The notes under the pieces: generated by a model
The model's database searches: none
Seen by the model: only the letters and a program-made list of their open reading frames with translations
What the model was told of the DNA's origin: nothing
Program-made: the position numbers and the translations under genes
Assembly: GCF_000308775.1 (NCBI RefSeq)
Contig: NZ_BAGJ01000265.1
Coordinates: 1 to 56,082, forward strand
Source of the DNA: Nocardia testacea NBRC 100365
GTDB taxonomy: Bacteria > Actinomycetota > Actinomycetes > Mycobacteriales > Mycobacteriaceae
DNA length: 56,082 nt
Direction of reading: 5' to 3'
Shown: positions 45,135 to 53,564 of the stretch, piece after piece
How positions within the stretch are numbered: position 1 is the stretch's first letter
Layout: every line of letters begins with the position of its first letter

Positions 45135-45875
45135 TCAGGATTTCTCGGTGTCACCGACAGCAGCGGTGATCCCTTCCAGCAGGCGATCCAGTCCGTACTC
45201 GAAGTATACGGGCCGGCTGAGTGCACCGGCGGCCAGAGCAACCGAAAGAGTGGGATAGCGCTGTTCATCGACAACTCGCGTAAGGGCATCGAGATAGGGA
45301 TCGCGCCATTCATCCTCACTGACTCCCGTATCGCGTTCGGTCTCGGACATCCTGGCTCGATCACCTGCCGTACCCCGAACGTATGAATTTATGGCGAACA
45401 CGACCTGCACTGCCATACGTGGCGTGAAGCCAGCACTTGTGGCGACAGCCAGAGCCGATTCGAACCAGGCCAATTCGTTGGGGCCCATCGCTCTGCGCTC
45501 GTTCAAGAGCGGCAACATCCAGGGATGTGCGACTATCATCGCTCCCAGGCTGACCGCCCAGGCGCGCAACTGCGTCTGCCAAGCGGCAGGAATCGTTGGC
45601 GGCGGTTGCCCGATTGCGGTATCGAGCATCGCTCGAACCAGCTGGGTCTTGTTGGGTACATAACGATACAGGGACATAGTGCCGGCGCCTAGGCTGTCAG
45701 CGATTCGAGCCATGGCAACTGCCGCAAGCCCCTCGCTATCCGCCAGTTCGATACCGGCCCTCACTATGAGTTGCAGACTCAGCTCTGGCCTCGGGCGGCG
45801 CCGCGCACGGGTCTGAGACTCCCACAGCCATGAAACCTCGGCCGCGACGGCGTCCGGCCCGTTGTCTTCACTCAT
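45135..45875 (-). CDS. TetR-family regulator
   Basis: A 246-aa regulator with a ~30-residue N-terminal lead (EVSWLWESQTRARRRPRPEL). The HTH is SLQLIVRAGIELADSEGLAA, then VAMARIADSLGAGTMSLYRY, VPNKTQLVRAMLD; the GTMSLYRYVPNK signature marks the recognition helix. The C-terminal domain (HPWMLPLLNERRAMGPNELA, INSYVRGTAGDRARMSETER) resembles TetR_C_11. It diverges from a small membrane-protein gene; the 263 bases between hold two overlapping palindromes near 46085-46106 that could be its operator. Homologues often repress drug or lipid export functions. Confidence 0.87.
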   Translation of the reverse strand: MSEDNGPDAVAAEVSWLWESQTRARRRPRPELSLQLIVRAGIELADSEGLAAVAMARIADSLGAGTMSLYRYVPNKTQLVRAMLDTAIGQPPPTIPAAWQTQLRAWAVSLGAMIVAHPWMLPLLNERRAMGPNELAWFESALAVATSAGFTPRMAVQVVFAINSYVRGTAGDRARMSETERDTGVSEDEWRDPYLDALTRVVDEQRYPTLSVALAAGALSRPVYFEYGLDRLLEGITAAVGDTEKS

Positions 45876-46084
45876 TGCCCTGCTGCATCTCCGATCGTCG
45901 TCAGTGCGTCAGCCCGTCGGTCGGCCCACAGGCAGGCTAGCGCGAACCAGTCCACTCCGATGTTGCGGCGTAGAGAATGTGCGCCTCCGAACCTCTGGTC
46001 CGATCTGTGACCGGTCACGAACTCGAAACCAACAGACTCTACAGCGAAACCGAGCCGAGTGTACGACCCGACCGCCGGATGCCG

Positions 46085-46106
46085 TACGCAAGTGCGTATG
46101 CCATAC
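46085..46106. promoter_or_regulatory. Two overlapping palindromes, candidate TetR operator
   Basis: TACGCA-AG-TGCGTA (46085-46098) and GTATG-C-CATAC (46096-46106) overlap. A related GCGTATCTCATAC follows. They lie 33-54 bases before the membrane-protein ATG and between it and the divergent TetR gene. Confidence 0.5.
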
Positions 46107-46138
46107 TCTACTGCGTATCTCATACTGGAGGTTTTGCA

Positions 46139-46579
46139 ATGCTCAGACGTGCGATGATCTGGTTCCTGGCGGCGTATCTGATCGTCAATGTGGTGAATAC
46201 GGCCATAACGCTCGTATACACGGGAGTTGCCGGCACGACAGTTCCGGATTCCGACTTCTTGTACGATCCCGCATATCAAGCCACCGTGCCGGTGCATGTA
46301 GTCACGAACCTGCTGATCTGGGGCATATGCGGCCTACTCGCCCTATCTCGGGCGACACTCGATCGCCGACGACAATCTTTGCGCCTCGGCGTCGCTTGGG
46401 TGGCATGCGCAGTAACCATCGACTTTGTGATATATGTCGTAATCCTGGGCAACACGCGGTGGGGCCTGCCGGCGTACGACTACTACGTGGCGAACCAGCC
46501 ATGGGTCACCCTCTCTTATCTCGGAATCTTTCTCGGCCCCGTATTGGCGGGAGCGTTTACGCTGAACGGCTCCCGGTGA
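46139..46579 (+). CDS. Small four-helix membrane protein
   Basis: A 146-aa protein from ATG 46139 with GGAGG eight bases upstream. Four hydrophobic segments can be read: MIWFLAAYLIVNVVNTAITL (res 6-25), VVTNLLIWGICGLLALS, LGVAWVACAVTIDFVIYVVI and WVTLSYLGIFLGPVLAGAF. No catalytic motif, no family name I can give. It is divergent from the TetR gene at 45135-45875, so it is probably the regulator's main target. Confidence 0.6.
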   Translation: MLRRAMIWFLAAYLIVNVVNTAITLVYTGVAGTTVPDSDFLYDPAYQATVPVHVVTNLLIWGICGLLALSRATLDRRRQSLRLGVAWVACAVTIDFVIYVVILGNTRWGLPAYDYYVANQPWVTLSYLGIFLGPVLAGAFTLNGSR

Positions 46580-46689
46580 CTGCGGTCAGCTGAAATCAGA
46601 GTCCGATCGGCCGGGGTGATGACGATAGGACTACCGCGGGACGGAAATGGTCTTTTCCGGAGGAAGCCGCGTGCGGACCCCGCTGAATC

Positions 46690-46989
46690 TCCTACCCCTA
46701 GTACTGCAACGGCACTCAGGCGATGGTGTCCTCGGCGCCTGTAGTGGGATAAGCGGGCTTGGTGTCGGCGGCGACGCCGCCAGTTCGACCATGCCCGGAC
46801 CTGGTGGGCGCAGCGGAGTGCAGGCAGGACCAAGGCGGTGGTGAGTCGGCGGATCTCCGGCAACGTGAGGGCGATTATGTCTCGATCGCTGTCGATGATT
46901 CCCTTTGCTGCAATGGCTTTCGCGGAAGCAGGCCACGCGAGGGCGAGCATCGACAAAGTGATGTGGGCATACCAGGCCCGCCACACCAC
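46690..46989 (-). pseudogene. IS701-like transposase C-terminal remnant
   Basis: The minus strand reads VVWRAWYAHITLSMLALAWP, IIALTLPEIRRLTTALVLPA, then VRAWSNWRRRRRHQARLSHY. This is the order of the C-terminus of IS701/IS4-like transposases (SWYRHVTLxMLAHA, xLTVxEIRRLLAxL, WSxWRRRHQxxARxSHY). About 90 codons remain, cut off abruptly upstream by a stop. Confidence 0.65.
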
Positions 46990-47015
46990 GGTCCTACGGC
47001 CCGGCCGGGGAGGGT

Positions 47016-47440
47016 TTGCGGGTGACGTCGGTCGAGCGCACCGCCTGTCCGCAGTCCAAGGGCGGCTTCGACGCTGTCAGCCTTCGCAAGAAGCGCATCT
47101 GCAGGGTGTTTGCGGCCGCAACGTGCGCACCGTCGCGCCGTTGCGGTTTCTGGCGGACCCGGCCCTGCGCGCGTCAGTTCTCCGTGCACCCCGCCGTGCC
47201 GGAGTATCGGAATCCCGCGGCTTTCGAGCGATTGCGCCGAGAGGTGAAGGCCACATAGCACCATCGGCATATAGCGGCGGACTTCGGCGCGCCACTGCTG
47301 GACGGTGCCGCCCCGACGCTCACCGAGGTCGACTTCACCACGTGTGATCCGGCTGCTCGACGGCCCCGGTCGCGGCGATGGGAAACCTCGATGACCGCGT
47401 TGAAAGGCGAGGCAATCGCGAAAATGCTGCAGGTAATTTA
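47016..47440 (+). pseudogene. Transposase remnant with zinc-knuckle-like Cys segment (IS1182-like)
   Basis: The frame TSVERTACPQSKGGFDAVSL, KKRICRVFAAATCAPSRRCG, then CARQFSVHPAVPEYRNPAAF matches the general C-terminal pattern of IS1182-type transposases (CP...F.A..C..CP....C......L.VHP). It continues FERLRREVKAT, a stop, then HRHIAADFGAPLLDGAAPTL. The part from about 47225 to 47320 is repeated in inverted orientation at 44650-44760. Confidence 0.4.
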
Positions 47441-47492
47441 GCAGGTGCGGGTCGTGATGTCGGTGACGCGCGGTGTGGGGTGAGCTGAAAGG

Positions 47493-47559
47493 GGCGGTTC
47501 TTCCGGCGGCAAGATGTGAAGCGCCAACTCACACATCAGCCACAACCGAAAGAACCGCC
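47493..47559 (+). repeat. Inverted repeat just before the IS481 transposase start
   Basis: GGCGGTTCTT (47493-47502) and AAGAACCGCC (47550-47559) are perfect complements and the second arm ends at the GTG start codon. A hairpin here would form in transcripts that read in from outside and could mask the start. Confidence 0.5.
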
Positions 47560-48487
47560 GTGTCTCACCGTAACGCCCCGCTCACCATCGAGAGCCGCCA
47601 CCGGCTCGTGCACCGCTGCAGGCACCGTCCGATCGCTCATGTCGCCGCCGAGATGGGCATCTCACGGCAATGTGCATCGAAGTGGCTCAACCGATTCCGC
47701 CGCTTCGGAGAGCTCGGCCTGCTCGACAGATCCTCGGCTCCGCACCGGTCACCGACGGCGATCCCCTCGAGCTCGTCCACCGAATCGAACAGCTACGAAG
47801 GACCAGGGAGTGGTCGGCACGCAGGATCGCGCTGGAATTGGCGGCCGAGGGTACCCCGGTCTCGGTGCGGACCGTCGGCCGTTACTCGGCCTGGCTCAGG
47901 CTGAACCGGCGTCGCTTCCTGGACCCGAACGGCGAACCGAACCGGGCGCCACGCCGGATCATCGCCCGCCGACCGGGGCATATGGTGCATGTCGACATCC
48001 AGAAAGTCGGCCGGATCCCCGACGGCGGCGGCTGGCGTGTCCACGGCCGAGGCTCTGTCCAGGACCTGACCGCCCGGGCCGCGGCCAAACGCCGCCGACC
48101 CGGGTATGCGTTCCTGCACACCGCGGTCGACGGTTACTCGCGCCTGGCCTACACCGAATCCCTCGATGATGAGAAAGCGTTCACCGCGATCGGGCTCATG
48201 TTCCGGGCACGAGCGTTCTTCGCCGCGCACGGCATCACCCGGATCGAGCGGATCGTCACCGACAACGGCCCCTGCTACAAGGCCCACGACTTCGCGAAGG
48301 TACTTCTCGGGGCCCGCCACCAGCGGATCACGTCCTACACGCCCCGCCATAACGGGAAAGTCGAGCGCTACAACAGGATCTTGGCCGAGGAATTGCTCTA
48401 CGCCCGTGAATGGACCTCGGATCTGCAGCGCCAAGAGGCGCTGCAGATCTGGAACATTCACTACAACTAGCATCGACCCCATTCGGC
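47560..48487 (+). pseudogene. IS481-family transposase, frameshifted and truncated
   Basis: From GTG 47560: SHRNAPLTIESRHRLVHRC, then the HTH part VAAEMGISRQCASKWLNRFR, LGLLDRSSAPHRSPTA. The frame shifts near 47755 to GDPLELVHRIEQLRRTREWS, then MVHVDIQKVGRIPDGGG (first Asp), RIVTDNGPCYKAHDF (second Asp) and TPRHNGKVERYNRILAEELL (Glu). A TAG at 48468-48470 interrupts HYN-HRPHSA, after which homology stops at about 48487. All catalytic residues survive but the frame is broken and the end is lost. Confidence 0.85.
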
Positions 48488-48936
48488 CGGATCCAGCGAA
48501 CCGGTCCGCCACGGCGACCCGCAAGGGCGGAGCCAAGGATGTGGTTGCCTGGCAGACCGGGACCGCGCGGCTACTGCCACGACTGTTGGCCGGGCGCAGA
48601 CAGGGACCGGTATATCCGACCGACCAAAAGGCGAAACCTGGGGTGGCGGTAGGCGATATCGACCCGTCGACGCTGCGGGGCCGGTTGTCGTATCGGCGAG
48701 CGCTGGAGTTGTGCGAGCAGCACACGGCCGACTTCGCGCGCGGTCCGTTCACGCTGCATCAGCTTCGGCACAGCCGGTTGACCCATGTGGCCGAGGACGG
48801 CGCATCGACGCCGATGCTGATGCGGATGAGTGGACACACCTCGGTCCGGTCGCTCGGTAAGTACGCGCGCCCATCAGCGGAGGCGTTGATCCGGTGGCAG
48901 GCCCAGACCGACCCCGCCGCGCGACGGCGGCTTTGA
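48488..48936 (+). pseudogene. C-terminal catalytic part of a tyrosine integrase
   Basis: Reading joined directly to the IS481 remnant: VAWQTGTARLLPRLLAGRRQ, GRLSYRRALELCEQHTADFA, then LHQLRHSRLTHVAEDGAS (HxLRH, the third catalytic motif with His-Arg-His) and MLMRMSGHTSVRSLGKYARP (GH...Y with the nucleophilic Tyr). The N-terminal and first-Arg regions are missing. An N-terminal fragment of a comparable integrase lies 12.7 kb upstream at 35659. Confidence 0.72.
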
Positions 48937-49000
48937 CTGATCGGTCTGGGCCTGCCACCGGATGCTTGCCTCTCCTTGCTGCTCGGTGCGGTAGCACCGC

Positions 49001-50437
49001 CTACCGTGCGGCAGTCGAAATTTCGGAGCGTGGGTTGATCGGTGTGAGCACGCCGAGGCGGTCTTCGACCTCCTGGGCAGCGGCCAGGCACAGGTCCTCC
49101 CGGAACGCGCGCCCGATGATCTGCACGCCGGACGGCAGCCCGTCGGTCACTCCGGTCGGTACGGCGACCCCGGGCACGCCCACGAAGCTGGTCACCGTAC
49201 ACAGGCGCATGCCCGCGCCGACTCGTGCCTGTCCCGCTCTGTCGCGTGACTCCAGCCCCGGCTCGACAGGCGGCTCGGTGAACACCGGCCCGAGCAACAG
49301 CGGATACTCGTCGAGGAACTCCGCCCAGGAACGTCGGATGCCCAGCCAGGCCCCCATCAGCTTCATGAACTCCGAGGCTGTCACGGGCGGAGTCTTCTCC
49401 ATCGCCATCTCGATGTAGCGGTCTCCGCCCTTGCCAAGCAGTGTCCGCACCACTGGCCAGGTCTCGGCGAACTCGGTCACGGTGATCCGGCCGTACGCCT
49501 TGAGTGCCTCGTCCAGCCGCGGAACGTCCGCCACCTCCTGCACGTCATACCCGGCGTCTCGCAGCGCGTCGGCCGCGGATGCAACTGCCTCGCGGACCGT
49601 GGGGTGGACACCGTGGCCGCCGGGGTCGGCAACGACTGCGACCTTCGTCCGCCCCGGCAGCGGCGCGCCGTACACGGGCACCGGTACGGCCCGCGGGTCG
49701 CGCGGGTCGGTCCCGGCCAGCGCCTCGTATGCCAGCCGCAGGTCGGTGACCCTGCGGGCCAGTGGCCCGTCTGTGACCAGTAGCTGTGAGGCCGGTCCAG
49801 GGTCGTCCGGGCCGAGGACGCGGTGGTCGGCGGGGAACCGCCCGGTGGTCGGCTTCAGCCCAGCCACGCCGCAGAACGAGGCCGGGATCCGTACTGATCC
49901 ACCGGAGTCGTTGCCGAGTCCGAGCGCGGCCATGCCGGTGGCCACGGCCACCCCGTCGCCACCGCTGCTGCCCCCTGGGGTCCGGCTCGGGTCCCAGGGG
50001 TTGACGGTGTCGCCGAACAGCTCGCTGCGAGAGTGCATCCCCGCCAGGATCAGGGTGGGCATATTGCTGTGTCCGATCGGTATGGCTCCGGCCGCACGCA
50101 GCCGAGCCACCGGCAGCGCGTCTGCAGGCGCTACCAGGTCACGGAAGCGCGCCGTTCCGAAAGTGGTCGGCACGCCTTCGATAGCGGTGGATTCCTTCAC
50201 CGTGAACGGCACGCCTGCCAGAGGCCCGAGTTCTTCGCCCGCGGCCCGCCGCCGGTCCATTTGTGCGGCGGCCTCACGGGCACGCTCGGCCAACAGTTGT
50301 GTGACCGCGTTGACCTGCGGGTTGACCTCATTGATGCGTTCCAGGTGGCTGTCGACGAGTTCGACCGCCGATACCTCTCCACCTCGGACCGCCTGCGCCT
50401 GGGCGGCGGCCGGCAGCTTCCACAGGGCGTCCTGCAT
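49001..50437 (-). CDS. Amidase signature-family amidase
   Basis: A 478-aa amidase from ATG 50437 (MQDALWKLPAAAQAQAVRGG), chosen because AAGGATC precedes it and two earlier ATGs lack a ribosome site. The Ser-cisSer-Lys triad is visible: Lys in LAGVPFTVKESTAIEGVPTT, cis-Ser in RTPGGSSGGDGVAVATGM, and nucleophile Ser in LGNDSGGSVRIPASFCG. Such enzymes hydrolyse a wide range of amides to acids and ammonia. It diverges from a TetR gene across a 14-bp palindrome, so it is probably inducible. The natural substrate is not evident. Confidence 0.9.
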   Translation of the reverse strand: MQDALWKLPAAAQAQAVRGGEVSAVELVDSHLERINEVNPQVNAVTQLLAERAREAAAQMDRRRAAGEELGPLAGVPFTVKESTAIEGVPTTFGTARFRDLVAPADALPVARLRAAGAIPIGHSNMPTLILAGMHSRSELFGDTVNPWDPSRTPGGSSGGDGVAVATGMAALGLGNDSGGSVRIPASFCGVAGLKPTTGRFPADHRVLGPDDPGPASQLLVTDGPLARRVTDLRLAYEALAGTDPRDPRAVPVPVYGAPLPGRTKVAVVADPGGHGVHPTVREAVASAADALRDAGYDVQEVADVPRLDEALKAYGRITVTEFAETWPVVRTLLGKGGDRYIEMAMEKTPPVTASEFMKLMGAWLGIRRSWAEFLDEYPLLLGPVFTEPPVEPGLESRDRAGQARVGAGMRLCTVTSFVGVPGVAVPTGVTDGLPSGVQIIGRAFREDLCLAAAQEVEDRLGVLTPINPRSEISTAAR

Positions 50438-50497
50438 GATCCTTGCGCTCCCCATCCACATGTCGACGTGCTTGTATCGGAACCATACCCCGGATAC

Positions 50498-50511
50498 GAT
50501 ACGATCGTATC
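50498..50511. promoter_or_regulatory. 14-bp perfect palindrome between amidase and TetR genes
   Basis: GATACGATCGTATC (50498-50511) is fully self-complementary and followed six bases later by the AAGGAGA ribosome site of the TetR gene. A half-site-like GGATAC precedes it and GTATCGG lies at 50474. It is a likely operator for the TetR protein, acting on both genes. Confidence 0.65.
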
Positions 50512-50531
50512 GGAATAAGGAGACAACGAGC

Positions 50532-51167
50532 ATGCCCAAGCAGGTGGACTACGAAAGCCGACGCCGCCAGATTGCCGAAGCCGTCTGCCTGCTCGCCGAC
50601 GAACACGGACCGGAAGGAGTGACCATGCGCGACGTCGCCGCCCGCGCGCAGGTCTCCCTGGGTGCAGTTCAGCGCTGCTTCCGCAGCAAGGAAGAGATGC
50701 TCCTGTTCGCCGTCGACCATGTCGGCGAACGCATCACCGAACGCATGCGGGACTGCCTGGCCCGAACCCCGGCCCAGACGGCCGCCACCGCGCTGGGCCA
50801 CGTGGCCACCGAGATCGCCCTGCTTCGGAAAGAACACCGCGCCGAAGCACGGATCTGGCTCGCGTTCGTCGCCCAGGCGGCCGTCAGTGAGCCGCTCGCC
50901 GCCCCGCTGAGAACCAGCTACGCGGCCCTCCAAGGCCTCCTCGCCCGCCTCATCACGGAGGCCGCCGAGAGCGTCCCGGCCGACGAAGGCGCTGCGCCGC
51001 CCGACCCGCAGCGCGAGGCTCGCACCCTGCTCGCCCTCGCCGACGGCCTCACCAGCCACGTGCTCATAGGCCACCTGAGCGCAGAGGAGGCTGAGGAGGT
51101 TCTGCACGCGCATGTGGTCGGCCTATGGGAACGCCTCCACACCACTTGCGCCCGAGAGGCTGTCTGA
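50532..51167 (+). CDS. TetR-family regulator, divergent from amidase
   Basis: A 211-aa regulator from ATG 50532 with AAGGAGA nine bases upstream. HTH: SRRRQIAEAVCLLADEHGPE, VTMRDVAARAQVSLGAVQRC, FRSKEEMLLFAVDHV. The GAVQRCFRSKEEML signature and BetI-like C-terminal domain (EARIWLAFVAQAAVSEPLAA, LLALADGLTSHVLIGHLSAE) point to the TetR_C_6/BetI-like group. The palindrome at 50498-50511 is the expected site, giving autorepression and control of the amidase. Confidence 0.88.
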   Translation: MPKQVDYESRRRQIAEAVCLLADEHGPEGVTMRDVAARAQVSLGAVQRCFRSKEEMLLFAVDHVGERITERMRDCLARTPAQTAATALGHVATEIALLRKEHRAEARIWLAFVAQAAVSEPLAAPLRTSYAALQGLLARLITEAAESVPADEGAAPPDPQREARTLLALADGLTSHVLIGHLSAEEAEEVLHAHVVGLWERLHTTCAREAV

Positions 51168-51238
51168 CATTCGTAGAGACGCGCGCGGTTCAAAGGACAG
51201 CCGGCGCCCCGACAACAACCAGAACGGACACGCTGAAA

Positions 51239-51769
51239 ATGCCCCCCGCAGACGACCATCAGCCTTCCTGCCGCGACCTGGTGGGCGCGCTCGCCCAGAA
51301 CGACCGGCGCGCTGCCTACGCGGCGCTCGCCCTCGGTGCGACGACCGTGGCCGAGGTCGCCGAACGCGCCGGGCTGCGCTCACCGGCCGCCGCCGTGGCC
51401 CTGCAGAAGCTGGCGGACGTCAGAATCGCTTCCTTCGACCGTGAGAAACACACGTACACCCTGCTCGACGACACCTTCCGGCTAGCCATCCAGTCGGAGG
51501 TCAGGGTCGCCGGGCGAGCCCGCGGGGACGGAGCGGGCTCCTACTTCCGGCGTGGCCGACTGACCTCCATCCCGGGCAACACGGAAGTGCGCAGCCGGGT
51601 GCTGGATGTGGTGAGGGACTCGTTCGAGCCCGGCGTGCCCTACCCCGAGGCCAAGGTCAATGCGATCTGCGGCGAGTGGTTCGACGACTGGGTGACCCTG
51701 CGCCGCGCCCTCGTGGACGAGGGCATGCTGTGCAGGAACGAGTCCGGCGCGATCTACGAGCGCGTCTGA
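51239..51769 (+). CDS. DUF2087-domain protein with an N-terminal winged-helix-like part
   Basis: A 176-aa protein from ATG 51239. Residues 10-75 look like an ArsR-type HTH (RAAYAALALGATTVAEVAER, then SPAAAVALQKLADVRIASFD). Residues 95-175 are a DUF2087 domain: YFRRGRLTSIPGNTEVRSRV, LDVVRDSFEPGVPYPEAKVN, then TLRRALVDEGMLCRNESGAI. DUF2087 is usually joined to DNA-binding domains and is thought regulatory; the ligand is unknown. It lies 71 bases behind the TetR gene in the same direction and may be co-transcribed. Confidence 0.75.
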   Translation: MPPADDHQPSCRDLVGALAQNDRRAAYAALALGATTVAEVAERAGLRSPAAAVALQKLADVRIASFDREKHTYTLLDDTFRLAIQSEVRVAGRARGDGAGSYFRRGRLTSIPGNTEVRSRVLDVVRDSFEPGVPYPEAKVNAICGEWFDDWVTLRRALVDEGMLCRNESGAIYERV

Positions 51770-51957
51770 CACTGATGGTGTACGTAACTGCCGGGGGCGC
51801 GGGCGACCCGCAGACGGCGTCGCGGTGGCCAGGCACACGGATACGCCGGCCAGCGCCTTCAGCCGTCGGCGCGGATTTGTGGCCCGGCCCGGTCAGGTCA
51901 GGTCGTCGCCGAACCGTCGCCTGACGGCCGCTCGAGCGGTCCTCACCTTCGGCCTGG

Positions 51958-52137
51958 GCCCTGCTCGTTCCGCGACCAGGCCGCGCGCTCATCCAACGGC
52001 TCTACGACGAGCGGGAGACGACGGTCCAGCAGATCGCCGACATGTTCGACGTGCCCCGCTCGACGGTGGACAGGCACCTTGACCACGAGAAGACTGTCCC
52101 CCGCGAGCCCAAGATGACCGCGGTCACGAAGCCCTGA
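51958..52137 (+). pseudogene. C-terminal HTH of a serine recombinase
   Basis: The frame GRALIQRLYDERETTVQQIA, DMFDVPRSTVDRHLDHEKT, ending in a stop at 52135-52137, is the Hin/resolvase-type DNA-binding tail (RPxxLxxxxxxxxxxL.....tV.eIA...gVsrsTvYRhL). The catalytic N-terminal domain is absent upstream. About 55 codons remain. Confidence 0.65.
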
Positions 52138-52277
52138 CCGCTACATTGCGGCTGCCGAGCTGGGCCAGACGGTCGTGTTCTCGTATAGCTGGCGCCACCC
52201 GTCATGCAGCAGAAGGTGATGGGGTGGGGTGCGGTTCTGTGCTTCCCGTCCGGCTGGGGCCGGCTATGCGCCGATGC

Positions 52278-52595
52278 TCATTGAAGCAGCGATGCGATGG
52301 TGTCGATCCGGTTGGTCCAGACCAGGCCGGTGAATCCGCTGGGGATCCGGTCGAGGGATTCGGGAGTGTCGAAACCCTCGGAGACGCCGCCGGACCCGGC
52401 GACGAGCACGATCCGGGCATCCGCGTCTGCCATGCGCTCGGCGAGCCGTTCTGGCCAGCCCCACAGCCAGGGCGCATAGCCTTCCGGAATGTGTAGCTGG
52501 GTGTGGTGGCAGGCGGCGGGGACCGCGCCGACCCAGCCCATCGCCTTGTACCGGCCCAGGCAGTCGAGCATGATCCGTTCGGACATAACGCACAC
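52278..52595 (-). pseudogene. C-terminal piece of a glycerophosphodiester phosphodiesterase-like protein
   Basis: A 105-aa reading: RIMLDCLGRYKAMGWVGAVP, LHIPEGYAPWLWGWPERLAE, RMADADARIVLVAGSGGVSE and GFTGLVWTNRIDTIASLLQ. The late LWGWPxRxxxRM and GxVWTNRI stretches recall the C-terminal part of GDPD-family proteins. The catalytic N-terminal part (HRG...E.D) is missing, so it is treated as a fragment. Confidence 0.5.
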
Positions 52596-52621
52596 ATCCG
52601 GCAGCCGGATACCTTGCCCGC

Positions 52622-52807
52622 AGCGACTCCGCTCGCGACCGTCGCCGTGTCGTCGTGCAACTCACCGGCAGCGGACACGAGTTGCTGAGCACGTCCCACG
52701 ACTGGCAACGCCGCTGCTTCGACCAGCTCACCGCGGCGTGGAACGAACACGACCGCCGCCAATTCGCCAGCTACCTACAACGCCTCGCCGACGAGACGAT
52801 CCAGTGA
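52622..52807 (+). pseudogene. C-terminal tail of a MarR-family regulator
   Basis: The frame SDSARDRRRVVVQLTGSGHE, LLSTSHDWQRRCFDQLTAAW, FASYLQRLADETIQ-stop is the wing (DRRxxxVxLTxxGxxL) and final dimer helix of a MarR protein. The helix-turn-helix itself is missing upstream. The remaining 62 codons lie between two other gene tails. Confidence 0.65.
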
Positions 52808-53055
52808 ATCGATCGGCCGCGCAAGCGCCGCGAAATCTATCGGGAGGCACTGCCTAGCAATCGCGCCAACCACGCCGAACCGTCCGTCGTCTGCTCGATT
52901 ACCTTGTAAGAGCAAGGCCGCGCGTGCTCGTCGGCAACCATGACGCGCAAATGTATCGATTCCGTCGGTCCGCTACCGATATCGGTCACGGTTGCCCAGA
53001 TCACAGGCCCCGCACCATGGTGTCGGCGAGCGCGACGACAACATACCCATGTAGG
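52808..53055. other. Short non-coding stretch
   Basis: No gene, repeat or RNA recognised between the MarR tail and the Tn3 fragment. Confidence 0.35.
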
Positions 53056-53447
53056 TCATTCGTCCTCGTCGGGGGCGTCCGGATCGCGTAGCGGTCGGTG
53101 GATGCCACCGAGGTCGGGCAGCGCGAAGCTGTAGTGGCCTTCGAGCCGGATATGGCGGCGCATGAACGCCGACAGCCGGGCGGCATCCTCATCGCGCGCC
53201 GGATAGTCCTGTGCTCGTAGTTCGACCAGCGCCCGGTCCAGGTACACCGTGTTCCACAGCACCACACAGTTCAAGATCAGCCCCAGCGCCGCGAGCTGAT
53301 TCTCCATCCCGTCGAGGTAGGCGCGCGTCATCTCGCCCTTCTTTGCCGTGAAATACGGTGCGGCCCAGTTCGTGGCGTCCTTCTTGAATGTTGGCCTGGG
53401 CCTTGGCCTCGCGTCGATACGGTTCGTCGTCGGCCAGCCGCAAGATG
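53056..53447 (-). pseudogene. Tn3-family transposase C-terminus, 3' exon after the intron
   Basis: Beginning exactly at the intron end the strand reads ILRLADDEPYRREAKAQANI, QEGRHELGRTVFHG (catalytic Glu), then with one extra base KGEMTRAYLDGMENQLAALG, LILNCVVLWNTVYLDRALVE and the end RRHIRLEGHYSFALPDLGG to DEDE-stop. It is a close relative of the transposase ending at 2283. The extra base near 53345 (one A too many) shifts the frame. Confidence 0.88.
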
Positions 53448-53509
53448 GTTGGGTCGGACCGGGGCGCGGTACTGGCTTTGCAACCAGCCTGTTTCCCGGT
53501 CCGCCCGCC

Positions 53510-53545
53510 GCACCCGCCGTGCGTGTCTCCACGCAACGGGCGCTC
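53510..53545 (-). ncRNA. Group II intron domain V (catalytic hairpin)
   Basis: On the minus strand, GAGCGCCCG then UU, GCGUG, tetraloop GAGA, CACGC, bulge and CGGGUGC fold into the two-part hairpin of domain V, with the catalytic AGC triad at its 5' base. A domain VI stem (GGACCGGG...CCCGGUCC) follows before the 3' end. Confidence 0.75.
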
Positions 53546-53564
53546 CACGCGCCTTTCCCGCTGG

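Noticed and set aside
49431..50531. Plus-strand extension upstream of the TetR gene at 50532
   Set aside because: It is antisense to the amidase. The ribosome site and HTH start define ATG 50532 as the true start.
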